From positions 1 to 64,000 of the forward strand of contig JAQXDR010000042.1 in NCBI GenBank assembly GCA_029251265.1: 64,000 bases of DNA, given 5' to 3'. Below, piece by piece: positions 53,162 to 63,604 of the stretch. A program made the translations under genes and the position numbers. The number at the start of each line of letters is the position of its first letter. Within the stretch, counting starts at the first letter, position 1. The DNA is from Pseudoprimorskyibacter sp. GTDB taxonomy: Bacteria > Pseudomonadota > Alphaproteobacteria > Rhodobacterales > Rhodobacteraceae. The notes beneath the pieces were generated by a model. The model was given only the letters and a program-made list of their open reading frames with translations. It was not told the DNA's origin and made no database searches.

Positions 53162-54214
53162 ATGGAACGCATTTACACCTCTTTGCAAAGCATACTCGAC
53201 AGTGGTTTCGACACGATCATAGATGTGCGAAGTCCTTCAGAATTTGCACTGGATCACATTGCCGGTGCGATCAATCTACCTGTGCTAAGCGATCTTGAGC
53301 GCGCCGAGGTCGGGACGATCTACACACAAGACAGTCGCTTCCGTGCGCGCAAAATTGGTGCTGCACATATTTTTACAAACACTGCCGCGCATGTTGCGGG
53401 GCCTTTGGCGCAATACGACGGGTCATGGCGCCCTTTGGTCTATTGCTGGCGAGGCGGACAACGGTCGGGGTCATTCGGGTATCTGCTTGAACAAATCGGT
53501 TGGCGGGCCGAGGTCATTCAAGGGGGTTACCGGGCGTATCGCGCGCTTGTGCACGACGTACTGTATTCAGAGCCCGTCTCGCACCGGATTGTTTTGCTGG
53601 ATGGCAACACCGGCACCGCCAAAACGGAGATATTGCACCGTATGGCGGCATTGGGGCACCAGGTCATAGATCTGGAGGGTCTGGCAGGTCACCGAGGGTC
53701 ACTATTGGGAGGAATGGGCCCGCAGCCTAGTCAAAAAGCGTTTGAGTCCGAAATTGCAGGTCAACTATGCCGTATGGATCCCAACCGACCCATTCTGATC
53801 GAAGCCGAATCCAGCAAGATCGGTGAAAGGCTTATTCCCCCAATGCTGTGGTCAGCCATGCGCGCAGCACCTCGGATTGAAATCACGGCCCCCGTGGCCG
53901 CGCGTGCGGTGTACCTTGCCCGGATATACGACGATCTTTGGCAGGACGATCTGGAACTGCTGCGTCTTCTTGAACCTCTGCACAGCATCCGCGGAGACGC
54001 CGTCGTTGCGCGGTGGCGGGCGAAGATTGCGGAGGCAGACAAGATAGGGCTCGCGTGTTCATTGATGACTGATCACTACGATCTTGCATATCAGAAATCC
54101 AGGGCGGTGCGCGGATCAAAAATTATGTCAAGCATCCATACTGATGGTCTGGAGGACACTGATCTCACCCGGGTGACTGACGCCCTGAGCGAAGCCCTGG
54201 CTAAAATCCAATAA
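53162..54214 (+). CDS. mnmH: tRNA 2-selenouridine synthase
   Basis: A 350-residue two-domain enzyme that replaces sulfur with selenium in 2-thiouridine at the tRNA wobble position, using selenophosphate. An N-terminal rhodanese domain (about 1-130) carries the active Cys C95 in VYCWRGGQRSGS. A P-loop domain follows with LLDGNTGTAKTEIL (148-155 region). It is convergent with the selD fusion gene, so selenophosphate supply and use are encoded side by side. No selA or selB is in the window, suggesting the selenouridine rather than the selenocysteine branch here. Confidence 0.92.
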   Translation: MERIYTSLQSILDSGFDTIIDVRSPSEFALDHIAGAINLPVLSDLERAEVGTIYTQDSRFRARKIGAAHIFTNTAAHVAGPLAQYDGSWRPLVYCWRGGQRSGSFGYLLEQIGWRAEVIQGGYRAYRALVHDVLYSEPVSHRIVLLDGNTGTAKTEILHRMAALGHQVIDLEGLAGHRGSLLGGMGPQPSQKAFESEIAGQLCRMDPNRPILIEAESSKIGERLIPPMLWSAMRAAPRIEITAPVAARAVYLARIYDDLWQDDLELLRLLEPLHSIRGDAVVARWRAKIAEADKIGLACSLMTDHYDLAYQKSRAVRGSKIMSSIHTDGLEDTDLTRVTDALSEALAKIQ

Positions 54215-54283
54215 ATCAATACTTTGCAATATCTTAAAAGATACTTCTAATGCAAAACATACGTTGTTCGACAAAATCGTGAC

Positions 54284-56425
54284 TTAAGGACTGTTGGGCA
54301 CAACATCGACCATCCCGCCCTTTATATTGGTTATTCTACCAATAATATCGTAGGACAGCTTGGCCTTTTGAAATTTCTTTACAATCTGCTCTACTTGTTC
54401 TGGATCGACTGCGGCAAGCAATCCTCCAGCTGTTTGTGGATCAAACAGCAGCTCTGCCCGCGTTGTGTCCGGACAATCGCCTATCAATCCCCTGTTGTCT
54501 GCATACAACGATGATCTGACCCCTGCTTTGGCAAGGCCGAGCGCCCCTGGCAAAATTGGTATTCGATCCAGCCAGATCTGCGCAGATACGTTGCTTTGGA
54601 CGCAAATACCCTGCACATGTCCAGCCAATCCAAACCCAGTGACATCTGTCATTGCATGTGCCTTTGATAGAATGTGCGCCGCCAGATCAGAAGGCTGAGA
54701 CATGCTTGCCAATGCGCCCGCGACCACGTCACCCGAAGCCTTCATCTGCATCTCGGCGGCAAGAACAACGCCGGTTCCAATCGGCTTGGTTAATATTAAT
54801 GCGTCCCCCGGGCGCGCACCTTGCAACGTTATGGGCGCATCGCCGCACAAACCACTGATCGAAAATCCCAATGTCATCTCGTCACCCTGAGAGCTATGGC
54901 CACCAACTATCTGTGCACCTGCCTGAGCAAACACGTCGCCAGCTGCCTGCATGATCTCGGTCAGGGTGCGGGCCTGCAATTCGGGTGCCATACGCGGTAA
55001 GACAACCTGCGCCAAGGCCGCCTGTGGTGTGGCCCCCATCGCCCAAATATCCCCCAAGGCATGCACTGCCGCAATGCGAGCCATCAAAGCCGGATCGTGG
55101 GTGAACGCCCGAAGATGATCTGTTGTCAGCACCTGTTGGACGCCGCCAACGCGAACAACCGCCGCATCATCTCCAGGCAGCGTCAGAACATCGTCCCGAA
55201 AATGTGGCAGGCCTTGCAATGCTTTGTGTAAAGGTCCTCGCCCAACTTTGGCGCCACAACCGGCGCATAATGGCATGTCAGGCACATCGCCGACGGCTCG
55301 TTCCTTGGGTGGTTTTGGCAGTGTCATGGGCAAAAGATCTGCGAATTGCTTCATGAAACGTTGATCGATGTCGTCTTTCCAACGCCACATAGCAGCGCCA
55401 CTCAGAGGGATCCCCAGCTTTTCTCCAAGTGCTGTTTTACCACCGAGAGATACCAGCTTGAGATAATCACGCTGAGGCACGAAGCGTCGCAGCGGGCGTT
55501 GCATCAGGCAGGCACGCAAGTTGTATAGTAACGCAGGCGCTTGCCGGACTGCGAACACGCCTGCTTTGGGACGCGGCGTATCGCGCATATGGGCGCAATC
55601 CCCGACCGCAAAAACGTCTGCTACACTGCTTTGTAAGTTTTTGTCGACGCTTACGAACCCATCATGAAGATCCAAACCGGTCTGTGCCAACCATGGCCAC
55701 GCCCGACCAATGGCCGCCCCTGTTACAAAATCACTTTTGATAAAGCGTCCATCCAACAACATGACACCTTTGTTCGTGACCTCCACAGGCGTTGCATTTT
55801 CTATGACATTGATGCCCAAAGCACGCATGGCCCGCAAAATATGCTGTCTCGGCCAAGGTGGAACGGTCTGTAATACCTGACCCACATCAATCACCGTGAT
55901 CTTGGTTTTGCGATGTCGGGCATGAGCCATGGCCATCGCAATCTCGGCCCCGGCGATTCCCCCACCAAGCACGACGATGTCTTCGCTTTTGTCACGCGCG
56001 TCTCCCCATGCCTGTGCAAAAGCTCCCAAAGGCTTGACTGGGACGCCAAAAGTCTCAAATCCTGATAAATCTGGCATCGAGGCCGTCAAACCAACATCCA
56101 GACTGGCGACATCAAAGGAAATCACGCGATCACCGACCGCGATCTGACGGGCAATGGGATCCAATGCGGTTGCCGCACCCAAAATCAAACGTGCCCCAGC
56201 AAAACGCGCCAACTGCACCAGATCTATGGACAGCGCCGCGCGGTCATAATGGCCTGCGACAAACCCGGGCAGCATGCCGGAATACGGCGATGCCGGACCA
56301 GGGTTGATCAGTGTCAGCCGGACCCCAGCCAAAGGGCGCATTCCCCAAGCACGCAACACCAGCGCGTGTGTATGTCCCCCACCAATCAGCACAAGATCCT
56401 TTGTCATGGGCAAGCTGGGCGTCAT
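54284..56425 (-). CDS. selD: Selenide, water dikinase fused to an NADH-dehydrogenase-like flavoprotein
   Basis: A 713-residue fusion. Residues about 1-370 form an FAD/NAD disulfide-reductase-type domain with VLIGGGHTHALVLRAWG at the start, a second nucleotide motif VVLGGGIAGAEIAMAMAHA and VFAVGDCAHM, and no redox disulfide. From about 385 to the end is SelD: CAGCGAKVG gives the essential Cys (C390) and Lys (K393), the second Cys of AGCGCK is Ala, and GDDAAVVRVG, GGHSSQGDEMTLGF and DVTGFGLAGH follow. SelD makes selenophosphate from selenide and ATP; the flavoprotein part may generate or hold reduced selenium. The ATG at 56425 has AAGGA about 10 bases upstream. Confidence 0.9.
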   Translation of the reverse strand: MTPSLPMTKDLVLIGGGHTHALVLRAWGMRPLAGVRLTLINPGPASPYSGMLPGFVAGHYDRAALSIDLVQLARFAGARLILGAATALDPIARQIAVGDRVISFDVASLDVGLTASMPDLSGFETFGVPVKPLGAFAQAWGDARDKSEDIVVLGGGIAGAEIAMAMAHARHRKTKITVIDVGQVLQTVPPWPRQHILRAMRALGINVIENATPVEVTNKGVMLLDGRFIKSDFVTGAAIGRAWPWLAQTGLDLHDGFVSVDKNLQSSVADVFAVGDCAHMRDTPRPKAGVFAVRQAPALLYNLRACLMQRPLRRFVPQRDYLKLVSLGGKTALGEKLGIPLSGAAMWRWKDDIDQRFMKQFADLLPMTLPKPPKERAVGDVPDMPLCAGCGAKVGRGPLHKALQGLPHFRDDVLTLPGDDAAVVRVGGVQQVLTTDHLRAFTHDPALMARIAAVHALGDIWAMGATPQAALAQVVLPRMAPELQARTLTEIMQAAGDVFAQAGAQIVGGHSSQGDEMTLGFSISGLCGDAPITLQGARPGDALILTKPIGTGVVLAAEMQMKASGDVVAGALASMSQPSDLAAHILSKAHAMTDVTGFGLAGHVQGICVQSNVSAQIWLDRIPILPGALGLAKAGVRSSLYADNRGLIGDCPDTTRAELLFDPQTAGGLLAAVDPEQVEQIVKKFQKAKLSYDIIGRITNIKGGMVDVVPNSP

Positions 56426-56522
56426 ATCTCGCAATCCTTCGATGAATGGCACGGGTGCGCCGACTGGCTATTTCCAATTGTCCACCCTAAAGGCTGTATA
56501 CAGGCATATTTCAGAGGGCGAG

Positions 56523-57395
56523 ATGGAAAATTTACGAGGCATTCTTTTCATGGTCGTGGCGATGGGGGCTTTTGCCGTTGAAGATGCGTTAATCAAGTCA
56601 ACCACACAAACCATTCCCACTGCACAATTGGCCCTAAGTGTGGGGAGCATGGGAACCGTCGCGCTATTAATTTTGTGCCGCATCATCCGTGTGCCTTTGC
56701 TGAACGCCGCATTGCTTCATCCAGCAGTCATCGCACGAAACCTTGCCGATGTCGTGGGCGTGGTATTCTTCATCTCTGCATTGGCGCTTGCGCCGCTGAC
56801 AACACTGGCCGCGCTCATTCAGGTGACACCTTTGACGCTGACGTTCTGTGCAGCGCTTTTATTGGGAGAGCACGTCGGATGGCGCAGATGGAGCGCGGTT
56901 TTCGTAGGTTTTGTTGGCATGCTCTTGATCATCAAGCCCGGGTCCGACGCATTTGATTCGACAACGCTTTTGGCGGTCGGGGCCGTGGTTTGCCTGACAG
57001 CCCGTGATCTGGCAACGCGCTTCGTGCCAAAGGACATGCACAACCTGCAACTTACAACATACGGCTTTTCGACCATGATCCCCGCCGGTCTGGTGTTGTG
57101 GCCTTTTGCCGAGGCGACGGTTTCCCCGACGGGCCTACAGTGGAGCGTACTGGCCATAATTTCAACTTTGGGGTTGATCGGGTATTATGCTGTGACGGCG
57201 GCAATGCGCCTTGGCGAGGTCTCGGTGATTTCGCCTTTCCGCTACACACGTTTAATCTTGGCCATGATCATCGGGTTGGTGTTTTTCAACGAAACTCCTG
57301 ACACAATCACGTGGATAGGCGCAGGCATGATTGTCACAGCCGGTCTGTATCTTTTGTACCGCGAGGCCGTCCAGCGTCGCACTCAAACTGTATGA
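56523..57395 (+). CDS. DMT-family (EamA) transporter
   Basis: A 290-residue protein with ten predicted helices in two EamA repeats (about 1-137 and 148-282). It starts with LRGILFMVVAMGAFAVEDALIKS and ends with WIGAGMIVTAGLYLLYRE. Members export metabolites or amino acids; the substrate cannot be read. The start at 56523 has AGAGGGCGAG upstream; a longer frame from 56274 overlaps the divergent selD gene and is not used. It is followed by eno after 128 bases. Confidence 0.85.
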   Translation: MENLRGILFMVVAMGAFAVEDALIKSTTQTIPTAQLALSVGSMGTVALLILCRIIRVPLLNAALLHPAVIARNLADVVGVVFFISALALAPLTTLAALIQVTPLTLTFCAALLLGEHVGWRRWSAVFVGFVGMLLIIKPGSDAFDSTTLLAVGAVVCLTARDLATRFVPKDMHNLQLTTYGFSTMIPAGLVLWPFAEATVSPTGLQWSVLAIISTLGLIGYYAVTAAMRLGEVSVISPFRYTRLILAMIIGLVFFNETPDTITWIGAGMIVTAGLYLLYREAVQRRTQTV

Positions 57396-57434
57396 CGCGG
57401 CACGCCCCCTGAGCATGCCATATCAAAGTATTAC

Positions 57435-57446
57435 GTTAGCGCTATC
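57435..57446. promoter_or_regulatory. CceR-like (LacI-type) operator upstream of eno
   Basis: GTTAGCGCTATC differs by one base from the palindrome GTTAGCGCTAAC, which I recall as the core of the site bound by CceR, the LacI-family regulator of central carbon metabolism in Rhodobacter. It lies about 78-90 bases before the eno start, inside the 128-base gap where the promoter must be. Confidence 0.45.
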
Positions 57447-57493
57447 GCTTAACACTGCTTCACTGGTTTACAATTCGCAAGCGGTTGCTATGA

Positions 57494-58801
<1,308 letters not shown>

Positions 58802-59129
58802 TCCCGCCGCGCGCTAAGATCCTACTACAGCGTCTGTGATATATGCCGAACCAACGCGACGCCTATTACCATGCTTTTGTGCCTCTCCCCTTTTTAGGGG
58901 GGATAGATCGTGCCAGCAGCATTACCGATGGCGCTCTGAGCGTGGTTTCAGGGCCGTATCACAGACGGTTTGAGCGGCCGCACAGGGGCGTCGCGTTTAA
59001 AGGTCTCGGTGGCCAACAGAGCCAGAACTGGCCAAAACCCTGAAGGCTGCAACAGATGTTGTTGGCAGTGGGCCTCCCTCGGCCGGTTTTTAAACAAGCT
59101 CGAATACACTGACAAAAAAGTCGCTGGTT
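58802..59129. other. Region between eno and the IS630 remnant; no gene recognised
   Basis: About 330 bases without a supported gene. A small hairpin, TCCCC(TTTTT)AGGGGG near 58886-58901, could help end the eno transcript, though no U run follows. The right part may be the eroded 5' half of the transposase gene that becomes recognisable at about 59130. Confidence 0.4.
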
Positions 59130-59590
59130 GCCACCGAGCAACGGCGCGCTGGTGCGACGAAGCGCTGTGGATCATCAAGGGTTGTATGGATGGTAACGCA
59201 TTGAATACCATGTCATAAACGGTCCTGCTCTGGAATTTCAGCCGGTCATTGTCGTCATTTGCGACAACCTCGCCAGCGATTGCACTCGGGCTGCGGCTTC
59301 AGCGATGCGCGATATTGGGCGCTGGCTCCTTTATTGGCCATCGTATTCGCCAGCCCTTAAATCCTGTCGAGATGGCATGCCCAAACCCCAAAGCCCGCCT
59401 GCGCAGAATTGAGCCAAGACCATTCGACCAAGGGTACGACGCACTTACCGAAATCTGCAATCGCTTCAGCCCTGACGAATGTTGGAACGTCTTCTGCGAG
59501 GCAGGATATGGATCGAACGAAAAGCGAGGCGCTTTAGAACACCTATTCAAAAAAGAATTTGGCATTACAGATATCAAATTTATTGATTAA
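59130..59590 (+). pseudogene. Degenerate IS630-family transposase
   Basis: Three reading frames must be joined to recover IS630-type sequence. First, RWCDEALWIIKGCMDGNALN ends at a stop near 59217. Then, in another frame, PALEFQPVIVVICDNLAS and LLYWPSYSP appear; the latter matches the usual LPPYSP before the catalytic Glu region. Finally LNPVEMACPNPKARLRR and FSPDECWNVFCEAGY run to a stop at 59590. At least two frameshifts and an internal stop make it inactive. It marks the border between the core block and the more AT-rich glycan cluster. Confidence 0.72.
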
Positions 59591-59914
59591 GTTTTTTAAA
59601 AATATGAGCGCCCACAGTAGGATGTCGATCCTGATGCGATCACTATAGGGCGATCACCCAATATTCGCCAAAGGCGAAGACCAAATCTTAGTCAAAACCT
59701 TACTATCCCAAATTAAATACGGACGCTTAAAGGTTCATAATTGCTATGATATTGAACGATCCGATCAATGGCTGGTAACGAGATGATGGTTTTGATGTAT
59801 CAGTCCGTCCTCGGGACTGTCTGAAGGCGCTGCGCTTTATGCAGTAGTTAATGAAAATGAGCTGAGCGAATAAATCGATATTTGATCTAGGAAATTTACA
59901 GTAAGAAAATACAT
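59591..59914. other. AT-rich intergenic region upstream of the glycan operon
   Basis: About 320 bases with no supported gene. It contains a direct repeat GCGATCAC (about 59636-59660) and a short hairpin TTCGCC-AAA-GGCGAA near 59664-59678. The promoter of the glycosyltransferase operon should be here, but no clear elements were recognised. The base composition is visibly more AT-rich than in eno. Confidence 0.4.
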
Positions 59915-60985
59915 ATGACAGACAATCGTCCAATCTTGATGGATGTAACTCGCGTCCTTCGGCGCATGGGACATCGGCATACTGGCATAGATCGGGTGGA
60001 ACAGGCTTGGCTAACCTATTTGGCCAATCATAATTCCCCAGCCATGGGATTTATGCGATCACATTATGGATACGGACTTATTCCGAAATCCGGGTTGGCG
60101 CGTTTATCACGCAGTCAACACACGAAACCAACAATCTGGCGGCCCATGTTGATGTTGCCAAATCTACTCAAATATGTGCCTGCAGACTCAATATACCTCA
60201 ATGTTGGACATAGTAACCTTACGCAACGGGTTGTGACTGGCCTACGAAACAGCGCAATGGGGCCCTTAGCTGTGATGGTGCACGACGCGATCCCATTGGA
60301 CTATCCGCATCTACAAAGGCCCGGTACAAATAACCGATTTCGCTCTTTTTTGCGACAAGCAGAGCGCGTAGATCACATCATTTGCCCATCAAAATACAGT
60401 TCAGATCGCGTAAGCCGCCATATGAAACACCATTCTGTCACTATTGCACCACTTGGTTTGACTGAATTTCCACCCCCACAGAAACTTGTTCTACCAGAAA
60501 AAATTTTCGTTTTCATAGGCACTGTGGAGCCACGGAAAAATATTGGTCTCTTGCTGTCTGTCTGGCAGCAGAACGCCCATCGGCCCGATTGGCCATCGCT
60601 TTTGGTTTGTGGCGCGCCTGGATGGGAATCGCCTGCCTTGCTGAAAAGCCTTGGGCAGACCCCCCCTGAAAAAGTTATATGGCTCCCCAACGCCAACGAT
60701 GCACAGTTAGCGTACGCTCTAGATCATGCGCAGGGGCTCCTATTTCCATCTTTGGTTGAAGGTTACGGTTTCCCCCCCCGCGAAGCACTGGCACGAGGCT
60801 GCCCTGTGATTGCTTCAAATTTGTCAGTGCTGAAGCAGGGTCTCAAAAAATCAGTCATCTATGTGGACCCACATAATGCTAAGGATTGGACCGATGCTAT
60901 CCTTTCATGTCCGCCACGACACACCCCTATTTTGGTTCCTCAGTGGTCTGAACATTTCAAGACTGTGTTAAATTCTATCTGTTAG
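59915..60985 (+). CDS. Glycosyltransferase, GT4-type (GT-B fold)
   Basis: A 356-residue retaining-type glycosyltransferase. The N-terminal half has LMDVTRVLRRMGHRHTGIDRVEQAW, a pattern seen in mannosyl/rhamnosyl-transferase-like GT4 proteins, and MVHDAIPLDYPH. The C-terminal donor domain shows FIGTVEPRKNIGLLLSVW, LVCGAPGW and the E-x7-E type motif in FPSLVEGYGFPPREALARGCPVIAS. It adds a sugar from a nucleotide donor to a surface glycan on the cytoplasmic side. It is first of a four-gene rightward operon, 46 bases before the next gene. Confidence 0.88.
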   Translation: MTDNRPILMDVTRVLRRMGHRHTGIDRVEQAWLTYLANHNSPAMGFMRSHYGYGLIPKSGLARLSRSQHTKPTIWRPMLMLPNLLKYVPADSIYLNVGHSNLTQRVVTGLRNSAMGPLAVMVHDAIPLDYPHLQRPGTNNRFRSFLRQAERVDHIICPSKYSSDRVSRHMKHHSVTIAPLGLTEFPPPQKLVLPEKIFVFIGTVEPRKNIGLLLSVWQQNAHRPDWPSLLVCGAPGWESPALLKSLGQTPPEKVIWLPNANDAQLAYALDHAQGLLFPSLVEGYGFPPREALARGCPVIASNLSVLKQGLKKSVIYVDPHNAKDWTDAILSCPPRHTPILVPQWSEHFKTVLNSIC

Positions 60986-61031
60986 GCCTTGCGTAGAATA
61001 AGCGCCTTAAGAATGGAAAAATCTCGCAAAT

Positions 61032-62027
61032 ATGGGGCTTTGGCTATCTTATAAACTTCGGCTTAGACGACGTCGCTACCTGCTGCGTGCCATTCGTAAA
61101 CGACGGGAATTGCAAGTGGTACGCAATCGCACGCACTCTATTCAGCCAAAAGACATTCTTGTCTTCGCCACTGTCCAAGATGAGGCAGCACAGCTTCCAT
61201 ATTTTCTGGACCACTACAGACGCATGGGCGTCCAACATTTTTTGATCGTAGATAATAATAGCCAAGACGAAACACAAAGTATCTTAATAAACGCGCCAGA
61301 TGTATCTTGTTGGCATACGTCCTTTAGCTACCGCCATGCCCGTTTCGGCATGGATTGGATGAATTTTTTATTACTACGATACGGGAAAAATCATTGGTGT
61401 TTAACAGTCGATGCTGATGAATTCCTGACCTATCCACATGAAGACAGCCGTTCTATTCGGGCGCTCACAGACTGGATGGACATGTCAGGTATACAATCCA
61501 TGCCTGCTATGTTGTTGGATCTTTATGCCGACCATCCCTTTGATCATAGGGATGCTCCCCTAAACTCGGAGCTTATGTTTGATGTAGGTAATTATCGCAC
61601 CTCACGAAATCCGGAATATCATAACCTTTGGATTCAAGGTGGCCCGCGCGACCGTTTGTTTTTTTCTGATAATCCTGCCCATGCGCCTGCGTTGAATAAA
61701 ATTCCTTTGGTGAAGTGGCACTGGCGATACGCATATGCCAGTTCAACACACACCCTTTTACCACGAAGGCTGAACGTCGTTTATGGCAAGCCCAAATATG
61801 TCCGCCCATCTGGCCTGTTGTTACATACAAAATTAGCACATAATTTTTGGTGCAAAACATTAAACGCTATTGAGCGTAAAGAACATTTTGATGGTGCAAA
61901 GGAATATCAGGCTTACGCGCGCGGATTGACAAGAGGCACGGTATTCAGTGCGCCAGTTTCGCATAAAATGTGTAGCTGGCGTGAAATGGAACGCTTAGAG
62001 CTTATGTCCAGAGGAGATTGGGCATGA
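61032..62027 (+). CDS. Glycosyltransferase, family-2-like (Glyco_tranf_2_4 type)
   Basis: A 331-residue protein with a GT-A-like core: ATVQDEAAQLPYFLDHYRRMGVQHFLIVDNNSQD (about 47-80, typical of this family and broken here by variable positions), then the metal-binding D-x-D in LTVDADEFLTYP. A basic N-terminus (KLRLRRRRYLLRAIRKRRE) may lie at the membrane. The C-terminal part is unlike standard GT2 enzymes and resembles proteins found beside GT14 and sulfotransferase genes in this family. Its stop overlaps the next start (ATGA), so the two proteins are co-made. Confidence 0.82.
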   Translation: MGLWLSYKLRLRRRRYLLRAIRKRRELQVVRNRTHSIQPKDILVFATVQDEAAQLPYFLDHYRRMGVQHFLIVDNNSQDETQSILINAPDVSCWHTSFSYRHARFGMDWMNFLLLRYGKNHWCLTVDADEFLTYPHEDSRSIRALTDWMDMSGIQSMPAMLLDLYADHPFDHRDAPLNSELMFDVGNYRTSRNPEYHNLWIQGGPRDRLFFSDNPAHAPALNKIPLVKWHWRYAYASSTHTLLPRRLNVVYGKPKYVRPSGLLLHTKLAHNFWCKTLNAIERKEHFDGAKEYQAYARGLTRGTVFSAPVSHKMCSWREMERLELMSRGDWA

Positions 62028-63604
62028 GCTCTTTGGGTGTTGTCATCTTGGCCCATAACCATCTTGATCGTGTCATCAGCGCCACTAAAATTTGGGCAGA
62101 ATCCCATATACCCGTTGAAATTCACATAGATGCAAAAGTACCAACTGTTGATTTTGCACCATTACAGGACATGGCAACCCGATCACAATCTTTGGGTATA
62201 ACACCACGACGGGAATGCGAGTGGGGACGTTGGTCCATCGTTCAAGCGACCATATCAGCGACACAGCGTATTCTGGCACAAAACCCCAAGGTATCTCATG
62301 TCATGCTTTGTTCGGGCAGTTGTATACTTTTACGGCCCCCATCAGAGCTTTTGGCATTTCTCAAAAACAATAAAAATGTCGATTTTATTGAGAGCTTTAG
62401 AACAGATCTGGTAGACTCCGGACCAGATGGATTAAGCCAAGAACGTCTTACGCTCCATCATCCAATTTCCTGGAAAAGGTTTCCAAGAAGTTTTAATTTT
62501 TCCGTAAACGTGCAGCGAAGCCTTGGTGTAACGCGGCACCTGCCTGCCGGAATTGTACCTCATATGGGAAGCCAATGGTGGTGCTTAACCCGCGCAACTC
62601 TAGAATATATTTTTAACGACCCTGACCAAAAAAAAATTGAGCGACTTTATAAAGGCAGCTGGATCCCGGACGAAGGGTATTTTCAAACTCAAGCACGTCG
62701 CTGGTCCACAAATATCTCAGGACAAAGCCTGACCTATTCTCATTTTGACAAACAAGGCAAACCTAGAGTGTTCTACAATGATCACGCAGACGCCCTGGAA
62801 AGATCTGCTGTCTTTGTAGCAAGAAAGATTTGGCACGGTGCAAATCATTTATATGAAAGATTTCCCAAAGCCCGCGGTTGTCAGAATCCGGATCATGCAC
62901 TTCTAGACTATGAGCTCAAGGACGCCGTTCGATCCCGTCCTGTTGTGCAAACATGTTCGCCGACTAAGTCTGCCAAACCTGCCAATCCCTTGTATATTTT
63001 TTGCGGGTTTGAAGAACTTTGGCCAGAATTTACAAAATGGGCCAATAGTGGTGATCACCGTATTGCCCAAAGCCTTTTTGCACCAAAAACGGCGGCTGCT
63101 TGGGCGTCAAAATTTCCCTCTGCCCATAAAAAATCCCTGGTAGTCAGTTTGCTACAAAGGCACCAAGCAAAAAAAAGCATTTCAGGCATTTTAATTCAGG
63201 CACAGGACCTTTTGGACATTGGGCATTCTTGGGCCCACGATCCAAACATATCAGTCGAATTAATTTCAGGTTCATGGCTATCGCAACACCCCGATCCGTC
63301 CACGGCAGCACAATTGCAGCGTGCCGAATTGGCTTGGATAAACGAGCTTCATAAGGCATCTGCACAATTTAATGTAACAACCCTTGGAGATGCCTTGGCG
63401 AATCCAAATGATGTTTTGCGCCCTATCGCCAAAACCCTTGCCCTAAATAAAAACGTCAGCCTACCTCAGTTAAGAATCCATTCTGGAATGAGTGAAACGT
63501 TACAAAATTTGCGTGTCGCCGGCTTAGCTCCAAAAGTTTTTGGGCCACTGCACATGGTGTATGCACCATCAGGTCCTGCTTACATACCAACGGCTGTCCC
63601 ATGA
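62024..63604 (+). CDS. GT14-type beta-1,6-N-acetylglucosaminyltransferase-like protein with a C-terminal DUF5928-type domain
   Basis: A 526-residue protein. The first ~280 residues look like the core-2/I-branching (GT14) fold: VVILAHNHLDRVISATKIW, CEWGRWSIVQATISATQRIL, MLCSGSCILLRPP, and GSQWWCLTRATLEYIF with the conserved G-S-Q-W-W. The SWIPDEGYFQT segment carries the catalytic Glu. The remaining ~240 residues look like the extension called DUF5928, which I recall as typical of Rhodobacteraceae members. The ATG at 62024 overlaps the previous stop and has a GAGGAGA ribosome binding site; a TTG at 62018 is less likely. It probably transfers a GlcNAc-type sugar onto a surface glycan. Confidence 0.8.
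   Translation: MSSLGVVILAHNHLDRVISATKIWAESHIPVEIHIDAKVPTVDFAPLQDMATRSQSLGITPRRECEWGRWSIVQATISATQRILAQNPKVSHVMLCSGSCILLRPPSELLAFLKNNKNVDFIESFRTDLVDSGPDGLSQERLTLHHPISWKRFPRSFNFSVNVQRSLGVTRHLPAGIVPHMGSQWWCLTRATLEYIFNDPDQKKIERLYKGSWIPDEGYFQTQARRWSTNISGQSLTYSHFDKQGKPRVFYNDHADALERSAVFVARKIWHGANHLYERFPKARGCQNPDHALLDYELKDAVRSRPVVQTCSPTKSAKPANPLYIFCGFEELWPEFTKWANSGDHRIAQSLFAPKTAAAWASKFPSAHKKSLVVSLLQRHQAKKSISGILIQAQDLLDIGHSWAHDPNISVELISGSWLSQHPDPSTAAQLQRAELAWINELHKASAQFNVTTLGDALANPNDVLRPIAKTLALNKNVSLPQLRIHSGMSETLQNLRVAGLAPKVFGPLHMVYAPSGPAYIPTAVP

Noticed and set aside
52257-53222. A 321-codon plus-strand frame opposite the HDAC-family gene
   Set aside because: The translation is Pro/His/Arg-rich and featureless, typical of an antisense shadow; the minus strand encodes an intact deacetylase with all zinc ligands.
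54232-54245. Short palindrome TATCTT-AA-AAGATA between mnmH and selD
   Set aside because: Two-base loop, AT-rich stem and no U run; not a convincing terminator or operator.
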